NCBI GenBank assembly: GCA_020746875.1
Contig: JAGTJL010000015.1
Span: 1,178,001 to 1,242,000 of the forward strand
Source: Rhexocercosporidium sp. MPI-PUGE-AT-0058
Taxonomy: Eukaryota > Ascomycota > Leotiomycetes > Helotiales
Direction: 5' to 3'
DNA length: 64,000 nt
Below are positions 34,870-46,447 of this stretch, piece by piece. Below the pieces are notes generated by a model. The model saw nothing but the letters and a program-made list of their open reading frames with translations, made no database searches and had not been told where the DNA came from. The position numbers were made by a program, and so were the translations under genes. Every line of letters begins with the position of its first letter. Within the stretch, counting starts at the first letter, position 1.

Positions 34870-35997
34870 CTACTCATTTCCCGCCACTCTCTGCATCAGT
34901 AGCCTCGAAACTCCTCTCAATCCGTCAAGCCTTTTCATCTTCTCAAACAGCAGATCCCTCCAAAAATAGGACCCGACAGCAAGTCCCATGAAAGCCACAG
35001 TGCCAAAACACTTCCCAATATTCCAATATATCTCTCTCACCCACCGTCTTTGAACCCTCTCAAACCTCTCCTGAAAGGCCTTGCCCGAATTCCCATTCGG
35101 CATCTCCCTGTCCGGTACATCCTTCTCCAAAAACTCACACAACGGTTCCCATCCCTGACTCACATGATACTCCAAGAACCTCTCCTTCGGCGCCAAACCT
35201 CGAACCATCGCATTGTACTCTTCATACACATTCTTCCCCTGATTCTTGAAATCCCCTCGGAAGAAAATCTCGTACAGTTTGACAAAAACTGTGTATTGAA
35301 ATGTCAGGGGGTGGAATAACTGCATGAATTTCCTGACTTTGTCGTGGGTGTTGGCGTCGATGCTGAGGGTCATACTTCGGTGCCAGGCGTCTACGTCGCG
35401 GGCTGAGAGGATAATTTTGGCTTCTGGGTAGGCTTCGATGAGCTCTTTGGCGAAGATGACAGCTGGGAGGTCGGAGATTGCCTTTGATAGGACTGCGTTA
35501 GAATATCTTTCTTGATTACAAAGGGCTTAGAAAACATGCCCTGCAGTTGCCAAATATTCTATCCCTGTTTTAAGTCAGCGGCGGTAAGTCACCCGGAAGA
35601 GCGATTATATACCAATCATCACGCGTGAACTTCTTCCCGCCTTCAAATTTGGCTATCGTAGCATCTCTCCAGAAAGGCAATTGTTCTGGAGTAGCTAACA
35701 GATCAAAGCCATGGTATCTTGGAGATCAGATCAGCGCTCCACCTCAATGATTTGACATTTTGACTCACACTTTATCATAGCCAAGGACTTCCAATGCTTG
35801 CTTCAATGCTGCGATTGGCAAAATCAGATTCATTGAAATTGAGATTCGAATACAGCTTGTGGTAGCTTACAGTCTGTTCCTGAACGAGCCATGCCCAATG
35901 CCAGAATCTCCATAGGCCGATCGCGAGGTCTGAAATCGGGACATTGGACGGAGTCCCGATAGAACCACTCGAGAAACTGGTGTACATAAGTGATCAT
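34870..35997 (-). CDS. Sulfotransferase-like P-loop protein with C-terminal membrane anchor
   Basis: Exons complement(join(34870..35492, 35536..35564, 35613..35717, 35769..35808, 35871..35997)) sum to 924 nt, 307 residues. The P-loop motif EILALGMARSGTDSLKQAL spans the first intron. It is followed by LGYDKVYHGFD, then the short exon reading DRIFGNC, and the block AISDLPAVIFAKELIEAYPEAKIILSARDVDAW, the 3'-phosphosulfate-binding pattern of the fungal sulfotransferase family (Sulfotransfer_4). Residues 245-260 hold VSQGWEPLCEFLEKDVP, and near the end is one hydrophobic helix (FGTVAFMGLAVGSYFW), so the protein is probably membrane-bound. Such proteins are often mislabelled as NAD-dependent epimerases. 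The substrate is unknown. The 43-nt fourth intron (GTTTTC..GCAG with CTAAC) has a weak donor, so that join is the least certain. The gene is divergent from the Zn2Cys6 regulator. Confidence 0.8.
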
Positions 35998-36741
35998 GAT
36001 GCTATAGTGGAGGGACCTTGCCAAAACGCCGAAGACAGACAACAAAAGCAAGAGAAACAGCGAGCAAGTCAAACATATATTAATGCTGGTTCAACAAGCT
36101 TAAGTCAACTGCGATTGATCGCCAGTGATCTTCAGAGAGCCAATTGTAGCTTATCTTTGGGTTTTCTCGTAACCTGCTCTCCAATCCACAGTAGGCAGGC
36201 TGAGGTCAGCCTAGTGGTCGACTTGATCCTTTGGAGAAAACGGAGGTGTGGGAGTTGATGTGACATCGGGGCGGCACATAATAACCTGTGCCACCGGAAG
36301 AACACCAGCAATCTTGGCAGTTATTTTTCTCTGTACGTCTTTAAACAATTACGAGTCAACCAATCATCAGCTCTCAAATCTACGGAAACCCCGATTATCC
36401 AGTATCCAATTATATGTCTTCGCGAATTGGACTCCAAGGGCTCCACTAAATAAGCACTTTCCCTCATCTGGACGCATTTATACGATAGGGCAAGTCACGA
36501 TCCACGATGGCCCCTGTTGAACCAGAACTCCACTCACTGTATGATCACCACTGCAGCCTCATGGCCCCATTCTGGAAGCAGTGCAGGAACTAATTGAATA
36601 ATCAAGCCCAAATGCGGCGACGTGCTATCAGAGCTAGCATGTAGAAGCTTAAATACGCCTTGCGCCTCGAACTAGGTCTAACAAGTGTCAAGAAAACAAT
36701 CTTTTTCTCAGCCAAATCGAAAAGAACCAGCTGATTCCACG
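35998..36741. promoter_or_regulatory. Shared divergent promoter region with a short upstream frame
   Basis: A 744-base region between the sulfotransferase-like gene and the Zn2Cys6 gene. A 28-codon frame starts at 36507 with the same CCACGATGGCCCCT context as the regulator's own start codon at 36742, a local duplication of about 14 bases. The short frame could be an upstream open reading frame if the transcript starts before it; the transcript start is not known. Confidence 0.4.
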
Positions 36742-38495
36742 ATGGCCCCTATTACAAACCCTCCGAAGAAATCCATCAGAGCCAGCAAGCCAAAGACGAG
36801 ATCAGGATGTAAAACATGCAAGTCTGTTCCCCTCCAGTCTTAGTATCATCCCAATCTGACATCCCCTAGAATACGTCGAGTCAAATGCGACGAGGCAAAG
36901 CCAACTTGCAACCGATGCCTCAAATTTGGAGTAACATGCGACGGCTACAGTGCCCCCACTCCAGTCCCAACATCACTGCCACCCATCAGGATCATCCTAC
37001 CCAAAGGGCAATCGCATTTCCAACCTATCGTGTACCAGCCCGCAATAACCGTCTTCCAAGACCAACAGGAGCGACGATACTTCCAGTATTTCAGAGAAGG
37101 AATCGCACCGCATTTGGCTGGATCATTCGAATCGGATCTCTGGAGTCATTTAGTCTTGCAGGCTTGTGAGAGGGATGATTCGATTCGTCACGCTATCGTT
37201 GCAATTGCTGCTTTGAAATCGACGGCCAATGCCACTCTCGGTCATGACATCAAGTATCGTCGGGGTGGTGAAGATGCCTCGCTGCATCAAGGATTCGCGT
37301 TTCGACAGTATCAGAAAGCTCTCAAATGTATGAGGAAGGCATCAGTTGGTGGTGCGCAAGATCTGAGAACTGCATTAATTACTTGCATCGTTATCATCTG
37401 CTTCGAATCATTCGCAGGGAATTTCGAATTTGCCGTCAGACGTAAGTGCTAGGAATGCGGCTTGACTTACGAGCTGGGAATCTCCTGTCCAAGTCCCACG
37501 AACCTTTAATGCTGACCTGGAATTATATTTTAGAAGCTGTAGTTGGGCTCAATCTGGTTGAAAAGCATTTATCAAATGAAGACGCAGGCACAACAGAAAA
37601 TTCCAGCGTCGAAAAAGAAATAATCAACGCATTCGGCCGGATAGACATCCAAGCAATGGCATTCCTCGACCCTCGATACCCAAAACGGCTTCAGCTTGTG
37701 AAAGACGAGCGTCTGATCCTTTCTGAAATACCCCACGAGTTTATTTCCCTCAACGAGGCCCGAGACTCACTCATCAGCATCATGCAGAAAGTCATGCAAT
37801 TCACATCAGCGATGTTTCCGGAGACTTTCACCTTCACCGGTTTCCTGAGACTGGATTTCATGATGTGTATTCCATTAGAGCATATTGACAGGCAATTGAT
37901 GCATATCGCAGAGCTTGAAGCATGGAGGTCAGCAATTTCACCGATCATTGAAGACTCGCTCCAAGCGAGCGGGAGTAATAACCGCTTTGGTGCTGCATCT
38001 CTCGAGCTGATGTATCTCGCCGGATTTGTCACTACCTGCCTGATGCGAACTTATACCGGAGCATGCCCGAGCACTATGCAATTCATGCCACAATTCGAAC
38101 AGATGGTGACCCTTTCCGAAGAGCTTCTCCACCACCCCAACATGAACCAATCCAACGCTACCTACATGTTCGAAATGCACACCATCTGCCCTCTCTATGC
38201 GGTATCGTGGTACTGCCCCCAGAAAACCCTCCGAAGGAAAGCAATCTCGTTGCTCCTTGGGCCTCCAAGACGTGAAGCTCTTTGGGACAGCGTGATGGTT
38301 GGCAAACTTGCCGAGTGGATCATGAACCTTGAAGACGAGAATTACGAAGGCGAGTATGCCCCTGAGCACGTACGATGTACTCGTGGAGACATACTCGGTT
38401 ATAACATGGTGACTCGCGAAGCCGAAGTAAGATCTTTCGTGCCGGCTCGTGACTCTGTGGAAGTTGTGAGCAGGACAGCAATGCTCAATTTTTGA
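36742..38495 (+). CDS. Zn2Cys6 fungal transcription factor, 537 aa
   Basis: Exons join(36742..36821, 36870..37441, 37534..38495) total 1614 nt. The binuclear zinc cluster has cysteines at 23, 26, 33, 40, 43 and 50 (C-x2-C-x6-C-x6-C-x2-C-x6-C), with the basic stretch KIRRVK between; the first intron falls inside the cluster, which supports the join. The N-terminal tail is lysine-rich, a probable nuclear signal. The middle (ERRYFQYFREGIAPHLAGSF, then ACERDDSIRHAIVAIAAL) is the start of the fungal-specific regulatory region found in many such proteins without a classic middle-homology label. It probably binds CGG-type sites as a dimer. It lies head-to-head with the sulfotransferase-like gene and tail-to-tail with a dehydrogenase, so it may be a local regulator, but nothing in the sequence proves it. 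Confidence 0.9.
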
Positions 38496-38516
38496 ATGGT
38501 TGGATTTGTATTCGAT

Positions 38517-38534
38517 ATGTACTGTACAGTACAT
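38517..38534. repeat. Perfect 18-base palindrome after the regulator gene
   Basis: ATGTACTGT is joined to its reverse complement, about 20 bases beyond the stop codon. Related GTACTGTAC words occur near 17330 and 43490. Possibly a 3'-end element or chance. Confidence 0.45.
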
Positions 38535-38638
38535 ACACGTCGACATCTTCGCCAGCCCCAAGAATCTGCATCTCGAATGTCTCTGTCTTGGGAGGCCTCA
38601 AAGACAAGCACCCCTTTCTCCCGGACTACATGACTCCA

Positions 38639-39583
38639 TTAGAACTTCTCCGCAGCGGGCCTCAAATCTAACTCATGAGTCCAAAGTTCCGGCTTCTGCT
38701 GAGACAGCCACAAATACGTCTTCCCGACGGCATCAGCACTCATCTTCTTCCCAATTCTCTGGTCCTCGCCATTCTTATCCTCAATCGAGCCATTTGCAAT
38801 TGTATGCACGACATGTACACCCTTAGCACTCATCTCCCTCGCCAAGGTCTGTGCCAATTGCCGAACACTCGACCTACCAGCTCCATAAGCCGCAAACTCA
38901 GCATTACACCTCAACGCACCCAATGTTCCCGTGAAAATCAACGTCCCCTTCTTCTTGCCCGTCTGAGAAAGCGGCGCCTCGCCATGGTGCTCAAAGAACA
39001 TCTTCAGCGCCTCCTGCGAGAACGTAAAAGCCCCTCCAACATACTGCTCCAGACTTTCCGTGAACTCCTCATAAGTCTCCTTCATGAATGGTTTCTTGCT
39101 GGAATGCTTGACGGAGTAGACGGCTACTTTTAGCTTGAGGTCTTTGAACGATGAGTGCGTTTTGATCGATTGGAAGGTGGCTTCGAGGTTGCTGGGTGAG
39201 GTGTCGGTGGGGAATGTCTCGACGACGCTGCCTGGAGAGGTTTGTTGGAGATTAGATCGGACGCTGTTAAGGCCTTCTTGACGGCGTGCGAGGAGGGCGA
39301 CGGCTAGGTTGCCGTGTTTGGGGTGAGAGAGGATTCTGGCGATGCCGGTGCCCTGGACATAGAATCAGCATCCGTGATTCGATTTCAAAGTATGGAACAT
39401 GGATGAATTGAGCAGATCATAAGGCGGCTAGTTTTGTTTTGAAAATTCTTAATTGGATATTCAAATGCAATCCATTGCCTGACACAAACATGTCCGAAGC
39501 TCTTCCACTCAACCCCATAAGATAACGTTACTTACAGTGTTTGGACCAGCTCCAATGATGATGGCAAGACCTGATGGAGGCAT
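38639..39583 (-). CDS. Short-chain dehydrogenase/reductase, 253 aa
   Basis: Exons complement(join(38639..39352, 39536..39583)) total 762 nt. The first exon gives MPPSGLAIIIGAGPNT and the second continues GTGIARILSH, so the cofactor-binding glycine motif spans the intron. Then follow a conserved NAD(P)-binding half with LAVALLARRQEGLN, the central TGTLGALRCNAEFAAYGAGR block, and the HVVHTIANGSIED segment. In the usual YxxxK catalytic pair, the tyrosine is present (AAYGAGR) but the lysine position holds arginine, so activity is uncertain. The subfamily is known in fungi with loosely conserved active sites. The substrate is unknown. It converges on the Zn2Cys6 gene with only 143 bases between. 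Confidence 0.85.
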
Positions 39584-40467
39584 GTTGGCTGAGGCTTGAT
39601 CTTCCGAATAATTGGTTCAGACGTGAGAATATATAAGCAAAATGTAATCTTGATTACAGTAAGTGTCTTCTTCAATGAAGACAAGAGACCCCTCTTGATT
39701 ACCCCAGATCTCGAAGCTCTTCCCTACGTCAGGGTTATGACGTTTAGTACATGGTGCGTCGGGCATTGTCCTCCTTAAGTCCGAAGCCAAGACTCTTTTC
39801 TGCCTTCGAACTAGCAGCTGATCTTGACCTCATGTCAACGATAAGCATTTCAAGCTTCACTTTACCATCTCTTCACAATCACACCGAAAGACACACATTT
39901 CACCTATTTCAGATCCTTTCTATTCCATTGCGTTTTCTTTTGTTCTGTCTGGACTGCTTAGGTCTATTTTCCAGTCATTGATGTGCTGTACTTTAAGTAC
40001 ATCTTCATTGAACTAGCCATCTTCCACGCAGCCTAGCCACCAGGCCCAGAAGCATCTGCCTATCCCGAAGATCTGATTTGATCGAGAATGCCGAGATATC
40101 TGAAAGCGATGAAGCTCCGCTTGATTATTCATGTTGCCAAGCTAGAGAGAAAGAAAGATATCTATCTGCAGTCTAAGAGGAAGATTGAAAGGTGAGCAGT
40201 CATCCAACCCAATTGTCCCCCCACCCATACATGTTGTATGCTCAACCCAAAGATCATGTCAGATCAGAACGGCTCCGGCATACAAGCTCAGCGCGGCCAT
40301 TCCCTTGGAGGAACGTCAGACATATGGAACGAAATGGAACGCGATCTGCACTGTCCAACACAGCAGATATATCCTTACAATACATAGTCACTTCTGCTGT
40401 CCACCAAAGATCCCAATTTTCTCTCATCCTCCAAAGGTGCAAATATATCCGTTGTTGTTGGAAGCAG
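39584..40467. other. Intergenic region, upstream of the dehydrogenase
   Basis: No recognised gene. It holds the dehydrogenase promoter and the 3' flank of the mucin-like gene. Frames are low scoring. Confidence 0.45.
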
Positions 40468-42073
40468 TCAGAAGTACCCAGAAGGAGGCGGACCAGGTGG
40501 TGGAGGAGGCGTATAGTTCGGCATAGGGCCCGCGCTGAAATCGGTAATGTTTTTGGATGCCCCAACCATTGTCTTCTGCCTATCCCCCAGCATTCTCTGT
40601 TTCTGCGCAATGAGTCTCTGTTTCTCCGCACGGGCGGCGATGGAGTCGTAGATGGGAGGCGAGGTGGACGTCGAGCGGATAGACTCGCCGTCAAGCTTTC
40701 GCTGGGTCGAGGCACGGCGCGCGTCACGGGCATCCGCATCATCTTCACCAGGGTCAGCGTATTTAGGCTCTCGGAGGATTCTGTAGGTTCGTTCAGGTCG
40801 ACCTAGAGGGGGCGAAGGGTGGCCATGTCCAGAGTATTCTGCAGAGTCGCTGGGGTCTTCGGCCTTCAGGAGTAAAGGGGCCACCTGGCCATTCTCCTCG
40901 GCGGTTTTAAGATGGGCTGCCTGATCGCGGAGATCTTGTTCCAGTGCTCGCAATGCGTTGAGTTGCGTTGAATCGATACCTGAGGAACTGCGGACGTGAA
41001 AGTCGCCGAATTGGGGAGTCGTACTTAAGTAAGTCTCTGATCGATCTCGACTCCCGGTACCCGTCTTGACGATATTCAACGGATCAGGACTCATAGACCT
41101 AGCACTAGATATCATCGTAGGAGCTGTTCCTCCTGATCGGACAGAACCAGGAACCTTTCTCATCGCCGCAACAGGCGTCATTCTCATGCTCTCCTGCACA
41201 GATTCTGTCAGACTGGCAGGGCGTACTGGTCTCGAGGGTACTATATTCGGAGGTGCTGTTGATGCGGGTACAGCGGTCATGCTGTTGAAGTTGTTGAGAT
41301 TTGCGGTATTGAGAGGTGACGAGATCGGTGGTCGAGCGCTATTCCAGTCGCGGTTTCGGTATGCGGCGTTACGCTCCTCGACTCTCTCGCGCGCTCGTTG
41401 CTTTTTCATAAAGAATGCTCCGGAGCCCACCATGGCGGCGGCGCAAACTATTCCGAAGACGATGAGTACGATGCTGGTTATTCCGATTCCCTTCTTTGGA
41501 GGAGGTGGTGGAAGAGCTGCGCTTTGTGATTGTGTTGGTGCGGTCGAGACTCCTGGAGTGTTGGAGGTTGAAGAAGTTGGGGAGGAGGTCGCGGGAGAGG
41601 AGGATGTTGTAGCTGTTGCCGACGAATTTGCAGTTGAAGGTGAAAAGCCATCACTTGTCTTCCAAGCAGTCGACTTTGCCGATTTCCACTCTGTGAATGT
41701 CGAATGAAGCGTTCTTATCGTCGTGAGGGTTCTGCAAAGGAGCAGTACATTAGCACCCATTCTCACACCCTAAGCGTCCTTGGAATGCTATTAGGACTTA
41801 CAAAGTGCCTGGCTCTGGTGGTCCAGGCTCCTTGGTGGTAGTTCCCTTAATGGATAGACCCGTTTCGTTAGTCTCCATGAGAACAACTACAGTACTGGTA
41901 GGGGTTACAAGGGTACTGGTCGTGATGGTATCTGTTATCTCGAATGTTGATACGACTACCCGATAGTCCATCTCAGAAGACTCAGGTGGAGGAGGTGGAG
42001 CGCGCGGATAACTCACTGCGGGGTCTTGTGCGAGCGCGAAGCCTGATGCGAGGAGCAAGAGTAAAGGTTTCAT
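40468..42073 (-). CDS. Mucin-like single-pass membrane protein (possible cell-wall sensor type)
   Basis: Exons complement(join(40468..41731, 41802..42073)) total 1536 nt, 511 residues. Residues 1-16 are a signal peptide. An extracellular part to about 170 is rich in Thr/Ser/Pro (STSNTPGVSTAPTQSQS), as in heavily O-mannosylated stalks. One transmembrane helix lies at about 172-198 (GIGITSIVLIVFGIVCAAAMVGSGAFF), followed by KKQRARER, a positive stop-transfer run. The cytosolic tail of about 310 residues has proline stretches (PSRPVRP, PPPPPGPPPSGYF at the C-terminus). This plan resembles Wsc/Mid2-type wall stress sensors, but there is no WSC cysteine domain, so the family is not settled. In other fungi such proteins signal wall damage through Rho1; the same role here is inference. 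The gene reads intact. Confidence 0.8.
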
Positions 42074-45000
42074 CCTGGTGGCCACAGATTCCTGTTTGGG
42101 AGCTTGGTTTAGTATTGCGTATCGAATCTCCGGAGCCGGGATGAATTTTGAGGGTTGAGGTAAATCCACTCGATTTAGAGGTTTGAGATGTTCTTTCGGT
42201 CTCGTTGCGGGTGGAAGTTAAGGACGAAGACAGGCCTCTCGCCACAGCTCAAGTCAGTTTCAACGAGTCGAAAATGTAGCATTAGAGGATAAGAAGAAGA
42301 GGTAGGGCTGATTCACTTACATACGAGTCAACTAAATTCCCGCTTTGAATGAGCCCTCCGCACCCACAAAATCCAATATCGCGATGTCAGATAGCAGGCA
42401 GCTCTGCGAGGAGGAGTAATTTGAAATGAGAACAATTCAACCCTCTTGAGACCTCAGCGTCATGAGAGCTCTTTCAAGAGCTCCAAGGTTGCCGCGTTGT
42501 GTGGTGCTCAGGGCAAAGAGAAGGGAAGGCCTAGCTGGGTGATTGTAAAACTGACCTCGTCGGTTGTCGAGTATCAACACGGACCCACTTTCCACTTGAT
42601 CACTTTCTCCCGCCCGGTAGCTCGATAGATCTAGTCAACTCCAGACTCAAGATAAGGTTGATAAGAGTATAGAATTCGAGCAATGGAAGGGCTCTAGATT
42701 TCTAATCGAGGTTTAATTCTTACATGGGAATAGAGGTGGTAAATGATATTTCAATTGTTCGTACGGATTGTGAGGATGTGGAAAGGATGAGAGTGAAGTG
42801 AATGGCCACCTTTCCCCACAAAGCCACATAAAGAGAATCTGAAGTCACAAATCTGCTCATAGATAAGGAATGAAAGTCTTCTGTTCAAAGATGCTGTAAC
42901 AATGGAAGGGATGTGAACACCAGCCCAATATTGAGCTTCGTACGAGAAGGGAGTAAAAACTTGTCGCTTTATATCAACCTACTCAACCTCAATGCTTTTG
43001 CTTTCATTAATGAGAATGAAAGCAGGAGTACCAAAGCTTCGAAGCAGAAATTTGTTGACTCTGCATTAATTGTAAGGTGCAAAATCTTCCCCCCAAAAGT
43101 AAAGAGTTTTCATGGGACTTGCTACTTTTTGGCCTTTCTATTTATCAAATATTCATATGTACGATTTTTATCAAGGTAAAATCATTGTCGCTTGTTAATT
43201 TATGACTTTGAGTCCTCAAGTGCGTTTTTGGTAGAGTAGGGTTGTTCGAAAAGGGGCTCGGTTAATGAAAACATCACAGGTCTTGGCAGGGGATACAAAA
43301 CGAAGCTGGTGCAGTGGGATATGAACAAGCACGCCAATGGCCTTAATTAACAACTTCTGTTCTGATATTTTGTTTCCGTTTCATCCATAGCAAGTTGAAA
43401 GAGAAAAGTGGGTTATGAAGTTGTGAAATTGTGAAGTCTGAGAAAGAGTGGGATTCTCAGCGTGTGATATTGGGGACGGTTCTGAACTGTACTGTACTTG
43501 AAAAGGAGTATTTATTCACGTTTGCGAAATACTCCCCCTCTTTCTTCTGAGCACATGGCTTTTGGTTAATGGAGGACTATCTCATTGTTCTACTTTAGAG
43601 GTTCACAAGACTTTGAACTTTTTCATGCTGTTCAAAGATGTCAAAGAACAAAGGTTGGGCAGACAGAGATGCACATTTTGTGTGTAAGATCCTGCAAGAG
43701 GTACCTGTAAACTCTAGCTCCGATGCCTTCATAATTGTGAGACCCTTGGAAGAAGTTAACCATCCTTTCTAGACGGCTTTTTGACTGACTGAGGACGAAC
43801 TTGAAGTCCTTTGAACATCTTCAAATGTAAGCTCGGGACTTTCTTCTGAACCTTGAACATGATTTAGGCACTGATTGTGAGCTTGCGCTGCTCATTCTAT
43901 GATAACCTAAAGCTTCGCGCCTCGCACCTCAAGCACTCGATCTTGAGCTAAGATACAGGATTAGAGCCACCATTTAGGTTTGAGGCCCCCAAAATCTTTT
44001 CAGATAGATCCTTTTCTCCCATTCAGCATCTCTCCGCCCATGGCAGGGATGATCCATCATGTCTTCGAGGCTGCGTCATCACCTCTTTCAAATCTGCCTC
44101 CAGCTGCTGAAACCTTGCATCGTTCATCATCCCGAGCCGTATCGGCTCCATTAATCCAACGGACCGTACCTGTTCCTTCGAAATACATGGCTTAGTCCTG
44201 GTTCTTTCCTGGCATTTAAATGACATCGCAATCACACTGAAGTCCAGACTCTTTTCACATCGATATTCGTCAGTACATGTTTGAAGGAACAAAATTTCCT
44301 GCACTTTTAAGTACTTGAGCAAAATTATCGGTGCAGTGATCAAATATTTGTGCCGGATTTTCGGTCTTGGTGTGTTGTGTTACTGAACGCGGAGCTTGAC
44401 ATCGAACCCTCAATCAAATTATTAACACCGAAGTAGGTAAGGAAAGACAGTTGAATCAAGAGCACAGCTTGCATCCGCATCAATCCTACTCGTGATCGTG
44501 GTAAAGATCCCGTACCCATCAGAATGCTTCCAATCCCTGTCCTGGCTGGTGTTGGACTTAGGCATCGCGCATAAAGTGATCGAAAACATTTATCCAGTCA
44601 AATTCAGCATACCACACGACTGGTCGCCACGTGCTCTAATACCAATGTTCCATTTAATCTAGAAGGCTCAATACAAAAATACTTCTTCCATATCCTTTAT
44701 GGTTCTTTCGGCAATTAGGTGATTGGGTGCTGTGCCCTCGATTTGTAAATATCAAGTTGCCAGGAACATCGTAACAATGCCGCATTCAATAACCCTTGGA
44801 TAGTAAGTGCCGTCCTTCATTATGTTGCCACCGGTAGATCTCCACACCCATAAGTTCTGACGAGAAGATTGGACGACTCAGTCTATATTGCTTATCTCCT
44901 CGTCAAGCCAGGGTGAGGGAACCAAGACTTGGAAAAGACGCAATTTTCCTTATATGAAGTTGCATCCATACTTGTGGGGTAAATTGGGACAATGCGGGGA

Positions 45001-45212
45001 GAGCTATAAAAATTGGATGTCTATGGGTGTCCATTGGGATATACGACAGCCAAGTGTTTCAGCACTGTAAATCCTGGACAGCGGCAAATATTTCTCGCCA
45101 TCACTGAGCCAATTCGTGATCATGTTTATATAGTGAAGTGGTAAAGCCCGTCGCTTTATCTAGAGGTTTTTCACCAGCTCAGGAATCAATCGTCGAATTT
45201 TGCTCCGCAAAC
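42074..45212. other. Long gene-poor stretch
   Basis: More than 3 kb. Several short frames (for example 43980-44195 plus and 44023-44343 minus) overlap on opposite strands without motifs. A 10-bp-arm inverted repeat with a 6-base loop is at 42999-43024. The last part contains TATATAG about 85 bases before the start codon of the DUF1996 gene, a likely TATA box. Confidence 0.45.
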
Positions 45213-46447
45213 ATGAAGTGGCTTTTGTTCGCCCTCGCTCTCGTGGCTCCTTCGCAGGCCGCTCTTCGGTTCGGATGTTCGACCATCAGTATTGAGAGAC
45301 TTGATCCCCTTGTCGAGCCAGGAAGTATTCCTTCTGCTCATGTCCACCAGATCGTTGGCGGTAATGCCTTTGCTCCAACTATGAGTTCGGGCGCAAAGAA
45401 CAACATATCCGACACCGCTACGTGCACGTCGTGCTTCTTCTCCGAAGACTTCTCAAACTACTGGACGGCAGTATTGTATTTCAAAGCCCGTAATGGCACC
45501 TACAAACGTGTACCCCTCTATGCGAATGCTCAGCTGGAGGGGTCAACTGATGGAATGACCATCTACTACACCCAGAAGGATTTCAACTCGAACGGAAACA
45601 AGAAGATCACAGCTTTCCCGCCAGTATGTATCCCACTATTGCTCCTGAGCCTACAGAACTAACTAGCACAGGGGTTCCGTATGGTTGTCGGTAGCCCAAC
45701 AACCAACACCAAATCAGGCGTTGTTAAAGGCCTGGCATACACTTGCCTCCAAAATATCAACACCCGAGGAGCCGAGACGCCTGATTTCCCAACGAAGCCA
45801 TGTCCAGCTGGCATAATGGCCATTCATCATTTTCCCGCGTCAGTGTACATCTCCTACCGGCACTGGATATCATCACTAACAAGACTCAGATGCTGGGATG
45901 GAAAGAATGTTGATAGTCCCGACCATCAATCTCACATGTTCAGCACAACTAAAACCGGAACATTCGTAGAAGCTGGTGAATGCCCGTCGTCTCATCCCGT
46001 TCGCATGCCTCAATTAGCGTATGAGACGATGTGGGATACCAAGAAGTTCAACGACAAGTCTTTATGGCCCACTGATGGCTCTCAACCATTCGTTGTATGT
46101 TTCCCCACTCTCTTCTGAAGTTTGTGCGAGAAATCCGAGCATGCTCTAACTCGAAAATAGTGGAGTACGGGTGACAGCACTGGATACGCTACACACGGCG
46201 ATTACGTCTTCGGCTGGAAGGGTGACTCGCTCCAGAAAGCTATGGACTCGTCTTGTATGTTCCAAGCTTGTGGAAACGGCAAGCCACTCCTGAGTCAGAA
46301 CGCTGCTGCGATCAATAAGTGCAAAGTCAAGGCTACTGTCACTGAAGAGACCGATGGCTGTAAGTTTCGACCACTTCATGCAGTGGGAACGTCTTGCTAA
46401 CCACTTGCTTCACAGGGCTTAAAGCTCTTCCCGGAAAGGCTATGTAG
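45213..46447 (+). CDS. Secreted DUF1996-domain protein, 337 aa
   Basis: Exons join(45213..45623, 45672..45838, 45890..46094, 46161..46359, 46416..46447) total 1014 nt. Residues 1-16 are a signal peptide. The rest is the DUF1996 domain: RFGCSTISIERLDPLVEPG then SAHVHQIVGGNAF at about residue 45, the SDTATCTSCFFSEDFSNYWTAVLYF block, the CWDGKNVDSPDHQSHM motif joined across the second intron, and the tail GDYVFGWKGDSLQKAMDSS. His-containing motifs (HVHQ, DHQSHM) are conserved. The domain is found in fungal secreted or wall proteins, often with a WSC domain, and its biochemical role is unknown. All introns are canonical except the donor GTCAGT of intron 2, chosen because it restores the motif. 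The last exon is only 32 nt. Confidence 0.9.

Noticed and set aside
43980..44343. Possible short gene on either strand
   Set aside because: Same pattern of opposed frames, no motif and no signal peptide.
45138..45212. In-frame upstream extension of the DUF1996 protein
   Set aside because: The upstream start is a GTG or other non-ATG codon or lies before the TATA-proximal leader. The ATG at 45213 starts a clean signal peptide.
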